Below, piece after piece: positions 1 to 8,078 of a DNA stretch of 64,000 nucleotides. Position 1 is the first letter of the stretch. Every line of letters begins with the position of its first letter. Source of the DNA: Micromonospora carbonacea (lineage in GTDB: Bacteria; Actinomycetota; Actinomycetes; Mycobacteriales; Micromonosporaceae); contig NZ_JACHMZ010000001.1 in the NCBI RefSeq assembly GCF_014205165.1, forward strand, positions 1,214,001 to 1,278,000, read 5' to 3'. A program made the position numbers and the translations under genes. Below the pieces are notes generated by a model. The model was not told the DNA's origin and did no database searches. It saw only the letters and a list, made by a program, of their open reading frames with translations.

Positions 1-371
1 ACGCGCTGCGGATCGAGATCAACGGTTCGCTGGGCACCCTGGTCTTCGACCTGGAACGCCTCAACGAGCTGGAGTTCTACGACGCGACGCGGCCCGCCGC
101 CGAGCAGGGCTTCACCCGCATCCTGGTGACCGAGGCCGAGCACCCGTACATGTCGGCGTGGTGGCCGCCGGGCCACATCATCGGCTACGAGCACAGCTTC
201 ACCCACCAGGCGCGCGACCTCGTCGAGGCGATCGCCACCGGCGTCGACCCCGCGCCGTCGTTCGTCGACGGGTTGCAGGTCCAGCTCGTGCTGGACGCGG
301 TGACCCACTCGGCGGAGCAGGGCTCCAGCTGGACCGACGTGGAGCCGGCGTTGGAGGCGGTCGCCGCCTGA
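1..371 (+). CDS. Gfo/Idh/MocA oxidoreductase, C-terminal part only
   Basis: The reading frame is open from the window edge (codons start at base 3) to the TGA at 369-371, giving about 122 C-terminal residues; the start and the NAD-binding Rossmann half lie outside. The visible part has features typical of the C-terminal domain of Gfo/Idh/MocA dehydrogenases: a beta-sheet stretch (NGSLGTLVFDLERLNEL), an aromatic GYEHSFTHQ segment, and the closing helix with FVDGLQVQLVLDAV. Such enzymes oxidise or reduce sugars and cyclitols with NAD(P). The ketosugar genes further along (ThuA/DUF1080 protein, TIM-barrel isomerase, ROK regulator) make a sugar substrate likely, but the substrate cannot be read from this fragment. 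It ends 413 bases before the ebo-like operon and is probably not part of it. Confidence 0.8.
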   Translation, partial: ALRIEINGSLGTLVFDLERLNELEFYDATRPAAEQGFTRILVTEAEHPYMSAWWPPGHIIGYEHSFTHQARDLVEAIATGVDPAPSFVDGLQVQLVLDAVTHSAEQGSSWTDVEPALEAVAA

Positions 372-735
372 CCGGACGGCGGTGCGGCCCACGGGCCGCG
401 CCGCCCGACCAGAGGCTTTCCGGACCGGCCGGCGAGGGACCCGCCGCGGTTGCGCCCCGCGGCGGGGACGGGGTCGGCTCCGGAGGGCGTGCGACGGCGG
501 GCACCCGCCCGGCGCGCACGACAGCACGACGGCTTCTCCGGCGCGGCCGGACCGGGATTCCCCGGTCGCGCCGGAGGGCCGGGCACCACGCACTGCGGGG
601 GAGACAGGGACGGGACGCCGACCGACCCTGCCTGCCAGCTCCGTCCGCCGCCCGATCCGGCGAACCCGCCCGGCACCGTTGTCGCCGCTTTCGGCGCCGG
701 ACGTGGGGAGTCGGGCCGGGCGGCCGGGCGGGGCG

Positions 736-784
736 CATAATATCGACGTTGATCTATGCTGGGACCACTGGCGGAAGGAGCACC
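736..784 (+). promoter_or_regulatory. Putative promoter, operator and RBS of the ebo-like operon
   Basis: CATAAT at 736-741 is a good -10 hexamer in otherwise extremely GC-rich DNA. It is followed directly by a 12-base imperfect palindrome ATCGACGTTGAT (742-753), a plausible operator for a LacI-like or other dimeric regulator. A strong Shine-Dalgarno sequence (GGAAGGAG, 773-780) precedes the ATG at 785. I see no convincing -35 element. The rest of 372-735 has no gene I can support; reading frames there are GC shadows. Confidence 0.45.
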
Positions 785-1996
785 ATGCGTACGGGTGTCT
801 GGCTGGTGGGGGCGCGCGGCTCGGTCGCGACCACCAGCATCGTCGGGGCGCTCGCCCTGCGGGCCGGGCTCACCGGCCCGACCGGCTGCGTCACCGAGCT
901 GTCCGAGCTGCGGGGCCCCGCGTGGCCCTCGTTCGCCGACCTCGTGTTCGGCGGTCACGACGTGGCCGCCACCCCGCTGGCCAAGCGGGCCGAGGCCCTG
1001 GCCGACGCCGGGGTGGTCCCGGCCCGGCTGGTCGCCGCGCTCGGCGAGGAGTTGGCCGCCGTCGACGACGACGTGCGCCCCGCCCCGATGGGCGGGACCC
1101 AGGCCGACCGGGCCGCGGCCGTCGTCGCCGACCTCGCCGCGTTCCGCGAACGGCACGGGCTGGACCGGGTGGTGGTGGTCAACGTCTCGGCCACCGAGCC
1201 GGCCGCCCGCCCGCACCCCGCGCACGCCGACCCCGACGCCCTGGCCGCCGCGCTCGCCGCCGGCGCGGAGGTGCTGCCGCCCAGCTCGCTGTACGCGTAC
1301 GCGGCGTTCACCGCCGGCTGCCCCTACGTGGACTTCACCCCGTCGACCGGGGCCCGGCTGCCCGCCCTCGCGGCGCTGGCCGCCCGGCACGCCGTGCCGT
1401 ACGCGGGGCACGACGGCAAGACCGGGGAGACCCTGCTCAAGTCGGTGCTCGCCCCGATGTTCGCGATGCGGCACCTCGCGGTGCGCTCCTGGTCCGGCAC
1501 GAACCTGCTCGGCGGCGGCGACGGCGCGACCCTGGCCCAGCCGGACGCCAACGCCGCCAAGGTCGCCAGCAAGCAGCGCGTCCTCGGCGAGATCCTCGGG
1601 TACGTCCCGCAGGGCGACACCCGCATCGACTACGTCGAGGAGCTGGGCGACTTCAAGACGGCCTGGGATCTGATCACCTTCGCCGGCTTCCTCGGCACCG
1701 GCATGCGGCTGGAGTTCACCTGGCACGGCTGCGACTCCGCGCTGGCCGCCCCGCTCGTGCTCGACCTGGCCCGGATCACCGCCGCCGCGCACGCCGCCGG
1801 CCGGCACGGGCCCCTGACCGACCTGGCGTTCTTCTTCAAGGACCCGCTCGGCCCCGCCGACTCCGGGCCGGACGCGGGTGCGACCGCCGATCGTGCCCCC
1901 GGTCACGCGCTGGGCGAGCAGTGGGCCCGGCTGGCCGCGTTCGCCGCCGACCTGCACGCCGGGGCCGGGACGCCGCCGGCCGGCGGTGCCGCGTGA
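785..1996 (+). CDS. Inositol-3-phosphate-synthase-like NAD-dependent cyclase, first gene of ebo-like operon
   Basis: 403 aa. The product matches the myo-inositol-3-phosphate synthase family, which cyclises glucose-6-phosphate with NAD as catalytic cofactor. Visible are the N-terminal dinucleotide-binding loop GARGSVATT (residues 9-17), NVSATEP, the central DGKTGETLLKS segment (near residue 210), NLLGGGDGATL and the lysine-bearing GDFKTAWDLI region. ATG at 785 follows an excellent RBS; the longer open frame upstream (to 158) is unsupported. It ends in GTGA, so the stop overlaps the start of the UbiA gene. It need not be the housekeeping inositol synthase: its place at the head of an ebo-like operon, where EboD (another NAD-dependent sugar-phosphate cyclase) is expected, suggests it makes a dedicated cyclitol phosphate. 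Family is clear from sequence; pathway is inference. Confidence 0.85.
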   Translation: MRTGVWLVGARGSVATTSIVGALALRAGLTGPTGCVTELSELRGPAWPSFADLVFGGHDVAATPLAKRAEALADAGVVPARLVAALGEELAAVDDDVRPAPMGGTQADRAAAVVADLAAFRERHGLDRVVVVNVSATEPAARPHPAHADPDALAAALAAGAEVLPPSSLYAYAAFTAGCPYVDFTPSTGARLPALAALAARHAVPYAGHDGKTGETLLKSVLAPMFAMRHLAVRSWSGTNLLGGGDGATLAQPDANAAKVASKQRVLGEILGYVPQGDTRIDYVEELGDFKTAWDLITFAGFLGTGMRLEFTWHGCDSALAAPLVLDLARITAAAHAAGRHGPLTDLAFFFKDPLGPADSGPDAGATADRAPGHALGEQWARLAAFAADLHAGAGTPPAGGAA

Positions 1997-2838
1997 GCAC
2001 CCTCGGCGACCTGGCCGAGCTGGTCCGCGCCCCGGCCGGGCTCTCCGTGCCCGGCGACGTGCTGGCCGGCGCGGCGGCGGCCGGCGCGCTCGGTCGGCGT
2101 ACGCCCGGCCTGGCCGCCGCGTCGGTGCTGCTCTACTGGGCCGGGATGGCCGCCAACGACTGGGCCGACCGGGGCCTCGACGCGGTCGAGCGCCCGGAGC
2201 GGCCCATTCCCAGCGGCCGGGTCAGCCCGCCCGCCGCGCTCGGCGTCGCCGCCGGCCTCACCGCCGCCGGGGTGGCCCTGGCCGCCGCGGCGGGCGGCCG
2301 GCGCGCCGCCGCCGTCGCCGTGCCGCTGGCCGCCGCCGTCTGGGCGTACGACCTGGCGGCCAAGAACACCGCCGCCGGCCCCGCCGTGATGGCGGCCTGC
2401 CGGGGGCTGGACGTGCTGCTCGGCGCGACCGGCGGCCGGCTGTCCCGGGCCGTGCCGGCGGCGGCCACCGTCGCCGCGCACACCTGGACGGTCACCGCCC
2501 TGTCCCGCCGCGAGGTCGGCGGGACCGACCGGGTCCTGCCCGGCGCGACCCTCGCCGGCACGGCCCTCGTCGCCGCCGCGGCAGTGGGCCCCCGGCCCGC
2601 CGCCGCCCCGGCGGCCCTCGCCGCCGGTTACCTCGCCCGCTACGGCGGGGCGCAGGCCCGGGTGCTCGCCGACGGTTCGGCGGGGCGGGTCCGGGCCGCC
2701 GTCGGCGCGGGCATCACCGGGCTGCCCGCGTTGCAGGGCGCGCTGACCGCCCGGGCCGGCGCGGGGCTGCTGGGCCTCGCGGTCGCCGCCGCCGCGCCGC
2801 TGGGCCGGCTGCTGGCCCGGAAGGTGTCCCCGACGTGA
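1993..2838 (+). CDS. eboC: UbiA-family prenyltransferase (EboC-like)
   Basis: 281 aa, almost entirely Ala/Leu/Gly/Val-rich hydrophobic segments, expected to form an integral membrane helical bundle. The first prenyl-diphosphate/Mg-binding motif is clear: NDWADRGLD from residue 55 (NDxxDxxxD), followed by ERPIPSGRVSP, the classic UbiA loop. A second, weaker acidic motif is at YDLAAKN and RGLD in the middle. UbiA enzymes move an isoprenyl chain onto an aromatic or polyol acceptor at the membrane. GTG start at 1993 overlaps the TGA of the cyclase gene (GTGA); the TGA at 2836-2838 overlaps the next GTG in the same way. A polyprenyl synthase at the end of the operon could supply the donor and the upstream cyclase the acceptor. 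EboC assignment is by family plus context. Confidence 0.85.
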   Translation: MSTLGDLAELVRAPAGLSVPGDVLAGAAAAGALGRRTPGLAAASVLLYWAGMAANDWADRGLDAVERPERPIPSGRVSPPAALGVAAGLTAAGVALAAAAGGRRAAAVAVPLAAAVWAYDLAAKNTAAGPAVMAACRGLDVLLGATGGRLSRAVPAAATVAAHTWTVTALSRREVGGTDRVLPGATLAGTALVAAAAVGPRPAAAPAALAAGYLARYGGAQARVLADGSAGRVRAAVGAGITGLPALQGALTARAGAGLLGLAVAAAAPLGRLLARKVSPT

Positions 2839-3842
2839 CCGCCGACCCGCCGGCCGACCCCGCCACCGCCGACCGACCCGTCACCGTCGACCGACCCGCC
2901 GCCCCGACCGGGCCCGGCTCGCTGCGGTTCGGCTACGGCACGAACGGCTTCGCCAACCACCGGCTCGACGACGCGCTCGCCGTCGTCGCCGACCTCGGCT
3001 ACCGGGGGGTGGCGCTCACCCTCGACCACGACCACCTCGACCCGTTCGCCCCCGACCTGGCCCGCCGCACGGCCGCCGTGGCCCGCCGCCTCGACGCGCT
3101 CGGGCTCGCCGTGGTGGTCGAGACGGGGGCCCGGTTCCTGCTCGACCCGTGGCACAAGCACGCGCCCACCCTGCTGCACGACGACCCGGCCCGCCGCGTC
3201 GAGTTCCTCCGCCGGGCCGTCGCGGTCGGCGCGGACCTGGGCGCCGAGGCGGTCTCCTTCTGGGCCGGGGTGCGCCCCGCCGACGTCGCGCCGGCCGTCG
3301 CCTGGGACCGCCTCGTGGCCGGCTGCGCCACCGTCTGCGCGGCGGCCGACGCCGCCGGGATGCGGCTCGGCTTCGAGCCGGAGCCGGGGATGCTCGTCGA
3401 GGACATCGCCGGCTGGCGGCGGCTGCGCGACGCCCTGGGCCGCCCGGCGGCGTTCGGCCTCACCCTCGACATCGGACACTGCCGCTGCCTGGAGCCGGCC
3501 GACGTGCCCGACTGCGTCCGGTCCGTCGGCGCGCACCTGGTCAACGTGCAGATCGACGACATGCGCCGGGGCGTGCACGAACACCTGGAGTTCGGCACCG
3601 GCGAGATCGACTTCCCGCCGGTGCTCGCCGCGCTCGCCGAGGTCGGCTACGCCGGGCTGGTCGCCGTGGAGCTGCCCCGGCACTCGCACGCCGCCCCGCA
3701 GGTGGCCGCCCGGTCCCTCGACTTCCTCCGCGCCGCCGCCGAGCGCGCCGTGGCCGCCGGGCACTCCGCCGCCGGGCACGTCGCCGTGGCGCGCGCCGCC
3801 GCCGGGCCCGGCACACCGTCCGACCACCCCGGCGGCGGCTGA
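2835..3842 (+). CDS. Sugar phosphate isomerase/epimerase (AP-endonuclease-2-like TIM barrel)
   Basis: 335 aa, GTG start overlapping the previous stop. The first 30 residues are a Pro/Thr/Ala-rich tail without fold; the TIM barrel begins at RFGYGTNGFANHRL. Metal-site residues of the xylose-isomerase-like superfamily are present: FEPEPG (Glu), LTLDIGHC (Asp/His), VNVQIDDM and the terminal VAVELPRHSH (Glu). Members isomerise, epimerise or eliminate sugars and cyclitols, or open ketosugars. The classical ebo set has one such protein (EboE, also present here at 5474-6658), so this is an additional barrel enzyme. Substrate unknown; a cyclitol or sugar phosphate from the upstream cyclase is a reasonable guess. 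Confidence 0.8.
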   Translation: MTADPPADPATADRPVTVDRPAAPTGPGSLRFGYGTNGFANHRLDDALAVVADLGYRGVALTLDHDHLDPFAPDLARRTAAVARRLDALGLAVVVETGARFLLDPWHKHAPTLLHDDPARRVEFLRRAVAVGADLGAEAVSFWAGVRPADVAPAVAWDRLVAGCATVCAAADAAGMRLGFEPEPGMLVEDIAGWRRLRDALGRPAAFGLTLDIGHCRCLEPADVPDCVRSVGAHLVNVQIDDMRRGVHEHLEFGTGEIDFPPVLAALAEVGYAGLVAVELPRHSHAAPQVAARSLDFLRAAAERAVAAGHSAAGHVAVARAAAGPGTPSDHPGGG

Positions 3843-3876
3843 GCACCGTCCGCACCAGCTCGGAAGGGAGAGCGGG

Positions 3877-4566
3877 ATGACACCCGAACGACTACGCGCC
3901 GCCCTGCGCGGCGCACCGGACCCGGAGTGGCTGGACGCGGCGGTCGAGCGCGTCGCGGCCGAGCCGGCGACGGTCGCGCGGTTCGTCGCCGCCGCCGCGC
4001 GCCGCTGCGGCCGGGACCCGCTGCCCGACGCCCCCGGCTGGACGGCCGACGAGGCGGCCCGCGCGCTGCTGCTGGCGGCGCTGCCCGCCGACCACGCCGG
4101 CCACGCCGCCGACGTCTACCGGCACGGCGACGCCGCCGAGAAGCGGGCCGTGCTGCGGGCCCTGCCGCTGCTGCCGATCGGCGCGGAGTGCGAGCCGCTG
4201 CTGCACGACGCGATCCGCACCAACGACACCCGGCTGATCGCCGCCGCCCTCGGCCCGTACTCCCGGCACCTCGACGCGGACGCCTGGCGGCAGGCCGTGC
4301 TCAAGTGCGTCTTCACCGGCGTGCCGCTGGCCGTGGTGCACGACCTCGACGCCCGCGCCGACGCCGGGCTGGCCGCCATGTTGGGTGGGTTCGCCGTCGA
4401 GCGGCGCGCCGCCGGCCGGGAGGTGCCGGCCGACGCCGCCGCCCTGCTCGACCGGCTCACCGCCGCCGCGAGCCCCACTGGGAGCCCCACCGGGAGCCCC
4501 GCCGCAGGCCCCGCCGCGAACCCGGTCGCGGACCCCGCCGTACCGTCCGACGCCCGGAAGGCGTGA
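3877..4566 (+). CDS. eboA: EboA domain protein
   Basis: 229 aa, ATG start behind GGAAGGGAGAGCGG, 34 bases after the previous gene. Helical, Ala/Leu/Arg-rich protein with the pattern of EboA-domain proteins: WLDAAVERV near the N-terminus, W-T-ADEAARALLLAAL, the core KRAVLRALPLLPIG, HDAIRTNDTRLI, then WRQAVLKCVF. The last ~40 residues are a degenerate Ser-Pro-Thr-Gly/Pro-Ala repeat tail. No signal peptide or membrane helix. EboA has no demonstrated catalytic activity; ebo genes are known to be required for export of the scytonemin precursor in cyanobacteria, hence the name metabolite traffic. The name rests on the characteristic core plus the neighbours EboB, EboE and EboF. Confidence 0.75.
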   Translation: MTPERLRAALRGAPDPEWLDAAVERVAAEPATVARFVAAAARRCGRDPLPDAPGWTADEAARALLLAALPADHAGHAADVYRHGDAAEKRAVLRALPLLPIGAECEPLLHDAIRTNDTRLIAAALGPYSRHLDADAWRQAVLKCVFTGVPLAVVHDLDARADAGLAAMLGGFAVERRAAGREVPADAAALLDRLTAAASPTGSPTGSPAAGPAANPVADPAVPSDARKA

Positions 4567-4568
4567 CC

Positions 4569-5474
4569 ATGCGCATCTTCGACCCGCACATCCACATGAC
4601 CTCGCGCACCACCGACGACTACGAGCGGATGGCCGCCGCCGGGGTCCGGGCCGTGGTGGAGCCGGCGTTCTGGCTGGGCCAGCCGCGCACCAGCCCGGAC
4701 AGCTTCGCCGACTACTTCGACTCGATCATCGGGTGGGAGCCGTTCCGGGCCGCGCAGTTCGGCGTCCGGCACCACGCCACCATCGCGCTGAACCCGAAGG
4801 AGGCCAACGACCCGCGCTGCCGGCCGGTGCTCGACCTGCTGCCCCGCTACCTGGAGAAGGACGGCGTGGTCGCGGTCGGCGAGATCGGGTACGACTCGAT
4901 GACCCCGGCCGAGGACGAGGCGTTCGCCGCCCAGCTCGCCCTGGCCGTCGCACACGAGCTGCCGGCCATGGTGCACACCCCGCACCGGGACAAGGCCCGG
5001 GGCGTGGAGCGTAGCCTCGCGGTGGTCGCCGAGTCCGGCATCGACCCGGGCCTGGTGGTGCTCGACCACCTCAACGAGGTGACCGCCGGCCCGGTCCGGG
5101 ACTCCGGCTGCTGGCTGGGCTTCTCCATCTATCCCGACACCAAGATGTCGCCGCCGCGGATGGTGGAGCTGCTGCGGCTGTACGGCACCGAGCGGATGCT
5201 GGTCAACTCGGCCGCCGACTGGGGCCGGTCCGACCCGCTGCTGACCCGGGCCACCGGCGAGGCGATGCTGCTGGCCGGGTTCACCGCCGACGACGTCGAC
5301 CGGGTGCTGTGGCGCAACCCGGTCGAGTTCTACGCCCAGTCCGGCCGGCTCGACCTGACCGGCGTCGTCGACGCCGACGCGGCGGCCGGGCAGCCGGGCA
5401 CGGGCGGCTCCGGCGGGGCGGCCCCGGCCGGCGGCACGTTCGCCGGCAACTCGATCCTGCGCGGCGGCAGCTGA
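4569..5474 (+). CDS. eboB: TatD-like metal-dependent hydrolase (EboB)
   Basis: 301 aa, ATG two bases after the EboA stop. Amidohydrolase/TatD fold: HxH metal motif DPHIHM (His7, His9), GEIGYDS (Glu), HTPHR (His), DHLNE (His) and NSAADWGRSDPL near the C-terminal end of the barrel, i.e. all expected metal ligands in order. The C-terminal ~35 residues are a Gly/Ala-rich tail. TatD-type proteins hydrolyse phosphoester or related bonds with two metal ions; the EboB substrate is not known. Its stop (TGA, 5472-5474) shares the A with the ATG of EboE, so the two are translationally coupled. Confidence 0.85.
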   Translation: MRIFDPHIHMTSRTTDDYERMAAAGVRAVVEPAFWLGQPRTSPDSFADYFDSIIGWEPFRAAQFGVRHHATIALNPKEANDPRCRPVLDLLPRYLEKDGVVAVGEIGYDSMTPAEDEAFAAQLALAVAHELPAMVHTPHRDKARGVERSLAVVAESGIDPGLVVLDHLNEVTAGPVRDSGCWLGFSIYPDTKMSPPRMVELLRLYGTERMLVNSAADWGRSDPLLTRATGEAMLLAGFTADDVDRVLWRNPVEFYAQSGRLDLTGVVDADAAAGQPGTGGSGGAAPAGGTFAGNSILRGGS

Positions 5475-6658
5475 TGCGGCTGCGCCACGGCGGCGGCGAG
5501 ACCGTCCACCTCGGCTACTGCACCAACGTGCACCCCGCCGAGAACCTCGCCGGCATCCTCGCCCAACTGGACACCTACGCCGTGCCGGTGCGCCGCGCCC
5601 TCGACTCCGACCGCCTCGGGCTGGGGCTGTGGCTGGCCGCCCCGGTGGCCGCCGCGCTCGCCGCCGACGAGGGCCTGCGCCGCCGGCTGCGCGCCGAGCT
5701 GACCGCGCGCGGGCTGGAGGTGGTGACGCTCAACGGCTTCCCGTACGCGGCGTTCCAGGCCCCGGTGGTGAAGCACGCCGTCTACCACCCGGACTGGACG
5801 ACGCCCGAGCGGCTCGCGTACACCCTGGACCTGGCCCGGGTGCTGGCCGACCTGCTGCCCGACGACGCGGCCCGGGGCTCGGTCTCCACCCTGCCGCTGG
5901 CCTGGCGCACCCCGTGGGACGCCGACCGGGCCGACGCGGCGCGGCGGCGGCTCGACGCGCTGGCCGCCGGGCTGGCCGGCGTCGAGCGCGACACCGGCCG
6001 CACCGTGCGGGTCGGCTTCGAGCCGGAGCCGGGCTGCGTGGTGGAGTCCACCGGCCAGGCCGCCGCCCTGCTCGCCGGCACCGACCCGGCGCGGCTCGGC
6101 GTCTGCCTGGACCTGGCCCACCTGGCCTGCGCGTGGGAGGAGCCGGCCGCCGCCCTGGGCCGGCTCGCCGCCGCCGGGCTGCCGGTGGTGAAGGTGCAGG
6201 TGTCCGCCGCGATCGAGGCCCCGGCCACGGCGGTGGAGGCGCTGCGCCCGTGGGTGGAGCCGCGCTTCCTGCACCAGACCCGCGCGGCCGGCTGCGGCCA
6301 CGCCGCCGACCCGGCCGACCCGGCGTACGCCGCCGACGACCTCGACGCGGCCCTCGCCGCGTCGCTGCCCGGCGCGTGGCGGGTGCACTACCACGTGCCG
6401 CTGCACGCCCCGCCCGAGCCGCCGCTGACCGCGACCGTGCCGGTGCTGCGCGCCGCGCTGGCCGCGCTGTTCGCCGGCCCGGTCGCCGGCTGCGACCACC
6501 TCGACGTCGAGACGTACACCTGGGGGGTGCTGCCGGTCCAGCGGCGGCCCCGCGACGCGGCCGAGCTGGCCGCCGGGATCGCCGCCGAACTGGCCTTCGC
6601 CCGCGACGAGCTGGTCGCCGTGGGTCTCACATCACTCGGGACGGGGGTGCTGCGGTGA
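5474..6658 (+). CDS. eboE: Metabolite traffic protein EboE (xylose-isomerase-like TIM barrel)
   Basis: 394 aa. Start ATG at 5474 overlaps the EboB stop (TGATG). Signature features: the opening LGYCTNVHPAENL, then TLNGFPYAAFQAPVVKHAVYHPDW, RVGFEPEPGC (Glu ligand), VCLDLAHLACAWE (Asp/His) and VKVQVSAAIEAP; the C-terminal third carries HYHVPLHAPPEPPL and DVETYTWGVLP. This arrangement is specific to EboE rather than general sugar isomerases. Biochemical function is unproven; the fold implies metal-dependent chemistry on a sugar-like intermediate. The ORF ends in GTGA, with the next gene starting in the overlap. Confidence 0.88.
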   Translation: MRLRHGGGETVHLGYCTNVHPAENLAGILAQLDTYAVPVRRALDSDRLGLGLWLAAPVAAALAADEGLRRRLRAELTARGLEVVTLNGFPYAAFQAPVVKHAVYHPDWTTPERLAYTLDLARVLADLLPDDAARGSVSTLPLAWRTPWDADRADAARRRLDALAAGLAGVERDTGRTVRVGFEPEPGCVVESTGQAAALLAGTDPARLGVCLDLAHLACAWEEPAAALGRLAAAGLPVVKVQVSAAIEAPATAVEALRPWVEPRFLHQTRAAGCGHAADPADPAYAADDLDAALAASLPGAWRVHYHVPLHAPPEPPLTATVPVLRAALAALFAGPVAGCDHLDVETYTWGVLPVQRRPRDAAELAAGIAAELAFARDELVAVGLTSLGTGVLR

Positions 6659-8046
6659 GCAGGCGACTGGTGGTGCTGGACGTGGTGGGCCTGACCCCAC
6701 GCCTGCTGGCCCACATGCCCCGGCTGCGGTCGGTGGCCGACGGCGGCTTCACCGCCCCGCTCGGCACGGTGCTGCCGGCGGTCACCTGCGCGGTGCAGTC
6801 CACGTTCCTCACCGGCGAGCCGCCGGCCGGGCACGGCATCGTCGGCAACGGCTGGTATTTCCGGGAGCTCGGCGAGGTTCTGCTGTGGCGGCAGCACAAC
6901 GCCCTGGTCGGCGGGGAGAAGCTGTGGCAGGCCGCCCGGAAGGTCGAGCCGGGCTACACGGTGGCCAACGTGTGCTGGTGGTACGCCATGGGCGCGGACG
7001 TGGACTGGACGGTCACCCCCCGCCCGGTCTACTACGCCGACGGCCGCAAGGAGCCCGACTGCTACACCGACCCGCCCGAGCTGCACGACGCGCTGACCGC
7101 GAAGCTGGGCACGTTCCCGCTGTTCACGTACTGGGGGCCGGGGGCCGGGCTGCCGTCGTCGGCGTGGATCTGCCGGGCGGCCGAGCAGATCCTCGCCGAC
7201 CACGCCCCCGACCTGACCCTGGTCTACGTCCCGCACCTGGACTACGACCTGCAACGGTTCGGGCCGTCCTCGCCGCAGGCCGCCGCCGCGGCGGCGGAGC
7301 TGGACAAGGTGCTCGGCCCGCTGATCGACGCCGCCCGCGCCAAGGGCGCCACGGTGGTGGCCCTGTCCGAGTACGGCATCACCGACGTCGCCTGCCCGGT
7401 GGACGTCAACCGGCTGCTGCGCGCCGAGGGGCTGCTGCGGGTCCACACCCAGGACGGCATGGAGTACCTGGACCCGTGGACGTCCCGGGCGTTCGCCGTC
7501 GCCGACCACCAGATCGCCCACGTGTACGTCCGCGACCCGGCCGACGTGCCGGCGGTGGCGAAGCTCTGCGCGGGGCTGCCCGGGGTGGCCGAGGTGCTCG
7601 ACGCCGACGGCCAGGCCGCGTACGGGCTGGCGCACCCGCGCAGCGGCGAGCTGGTGCTGGTGGCCGAGCCGGACGCCTGGTTCACGTACTACTACTGGCT
7701 CGACGACGCCCGCGCCCCCGACTTCGCCCGGCTCGTGGAGATCCACCGTAAGCCCGGCTACGACCCCGCCGAGTTGTTCTTCGACCCGGCCGCCCCCGGG
7801 GCGGCGAAGCGCCGGGCCGCGACCGCGCTGGCCCGGAAGAAGTTGGGTATGCGGTACCTGATGAGCGTGGTGGGGCTGGACGCGGGCGCGCGGGCGGTGC
7901 GCGGGTCGCACGGCCGGCTGCCGGCCGACCCGGCCGACGGTCCGGTGCTGCTCTGCTCCGACCCCGGCCCGGCCCGCGACGCGGTGGCGGCGACCGAGGT
8001 GAAGGCGCTGCTGCTGGAGCTGGCCGGCCTGACCCGCCACGGGTGA
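6655..8046 (+). CDS. eboF: Alkaline phosphatase/nucleotide pyrophosphatase family protein (EboF)
   Basis: 463 aa, GTG start overlapping the EboE stop. Type I phosphodiesterase/nucleotide pyrophosphatase fold: N-terminal LVVLDVVGLTPRLL supplies the first metal Asp, LPAVTCAVQSTFLTGEPPAGHGIVGNGWYFRE has the nucleophile region and the GHGIxxN loop, VYVPHLDYDLQRFGP the central Asp/His, ALSEYGITDV and VADHQIAHVYV the distal metal site. No signal peptide, so probably cytosolic. It would hydrolyse a phospho(di)ester, for example removing a phosphate or nucleotide from the pathway intermediate. EboF by family and position. Confidence 0.82.
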   Translation: MSRRLVVLDVVGLTPRLLAHMPRLRSVADGGFTAPLGTVLPAVTCAVQSTFLTGEPPAGHGIVGNGWYFRELGEVLLWRQHNALVGGEKLWQAARKVEPGYTVANVCWWYAMGADVDWTVTPRPVYYADGRKEPDCYTDPPELHDALTAKLGTFPLFTYWGPGAGLPSSAWICRAAEQILADHAPDLTLVYVPHLDYDLQRFGPSSPQAAAAAAELDKVLGPLIDAARAKGATVVALSEYGITDVACPVDVNRLLRAEGLLRVHTQDGMEYLDPWTSRAFAVADHQIAHVYVRDPADVPAVAKLCAGLPGVAEVLDADGQAAYGLAHPRSGELVLVAEPDAWFTYYYWLDDARAPDFARLVEIHRKPGYDPAELFFDPAAPGAAKRRAATALARKKLGMRYLMSVVGLDAGARAVRGSHGRLPADPADGPVLLCSDPGPARDAVAATEVKALLLELAGLTRHG

Positions 8047-8078
8047 ACCGGCCTCGCCACTGAACAGGGAGAAACAAC

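Noticed and set aside
158..784. N-terminal extension of the cyclase gene
   Set aside because: The extension translates the 3' part of the oxidoreductase gene and the promoter region; the ATG at 785 has an ideal RBS and begins the conserved NAD-binding fold.
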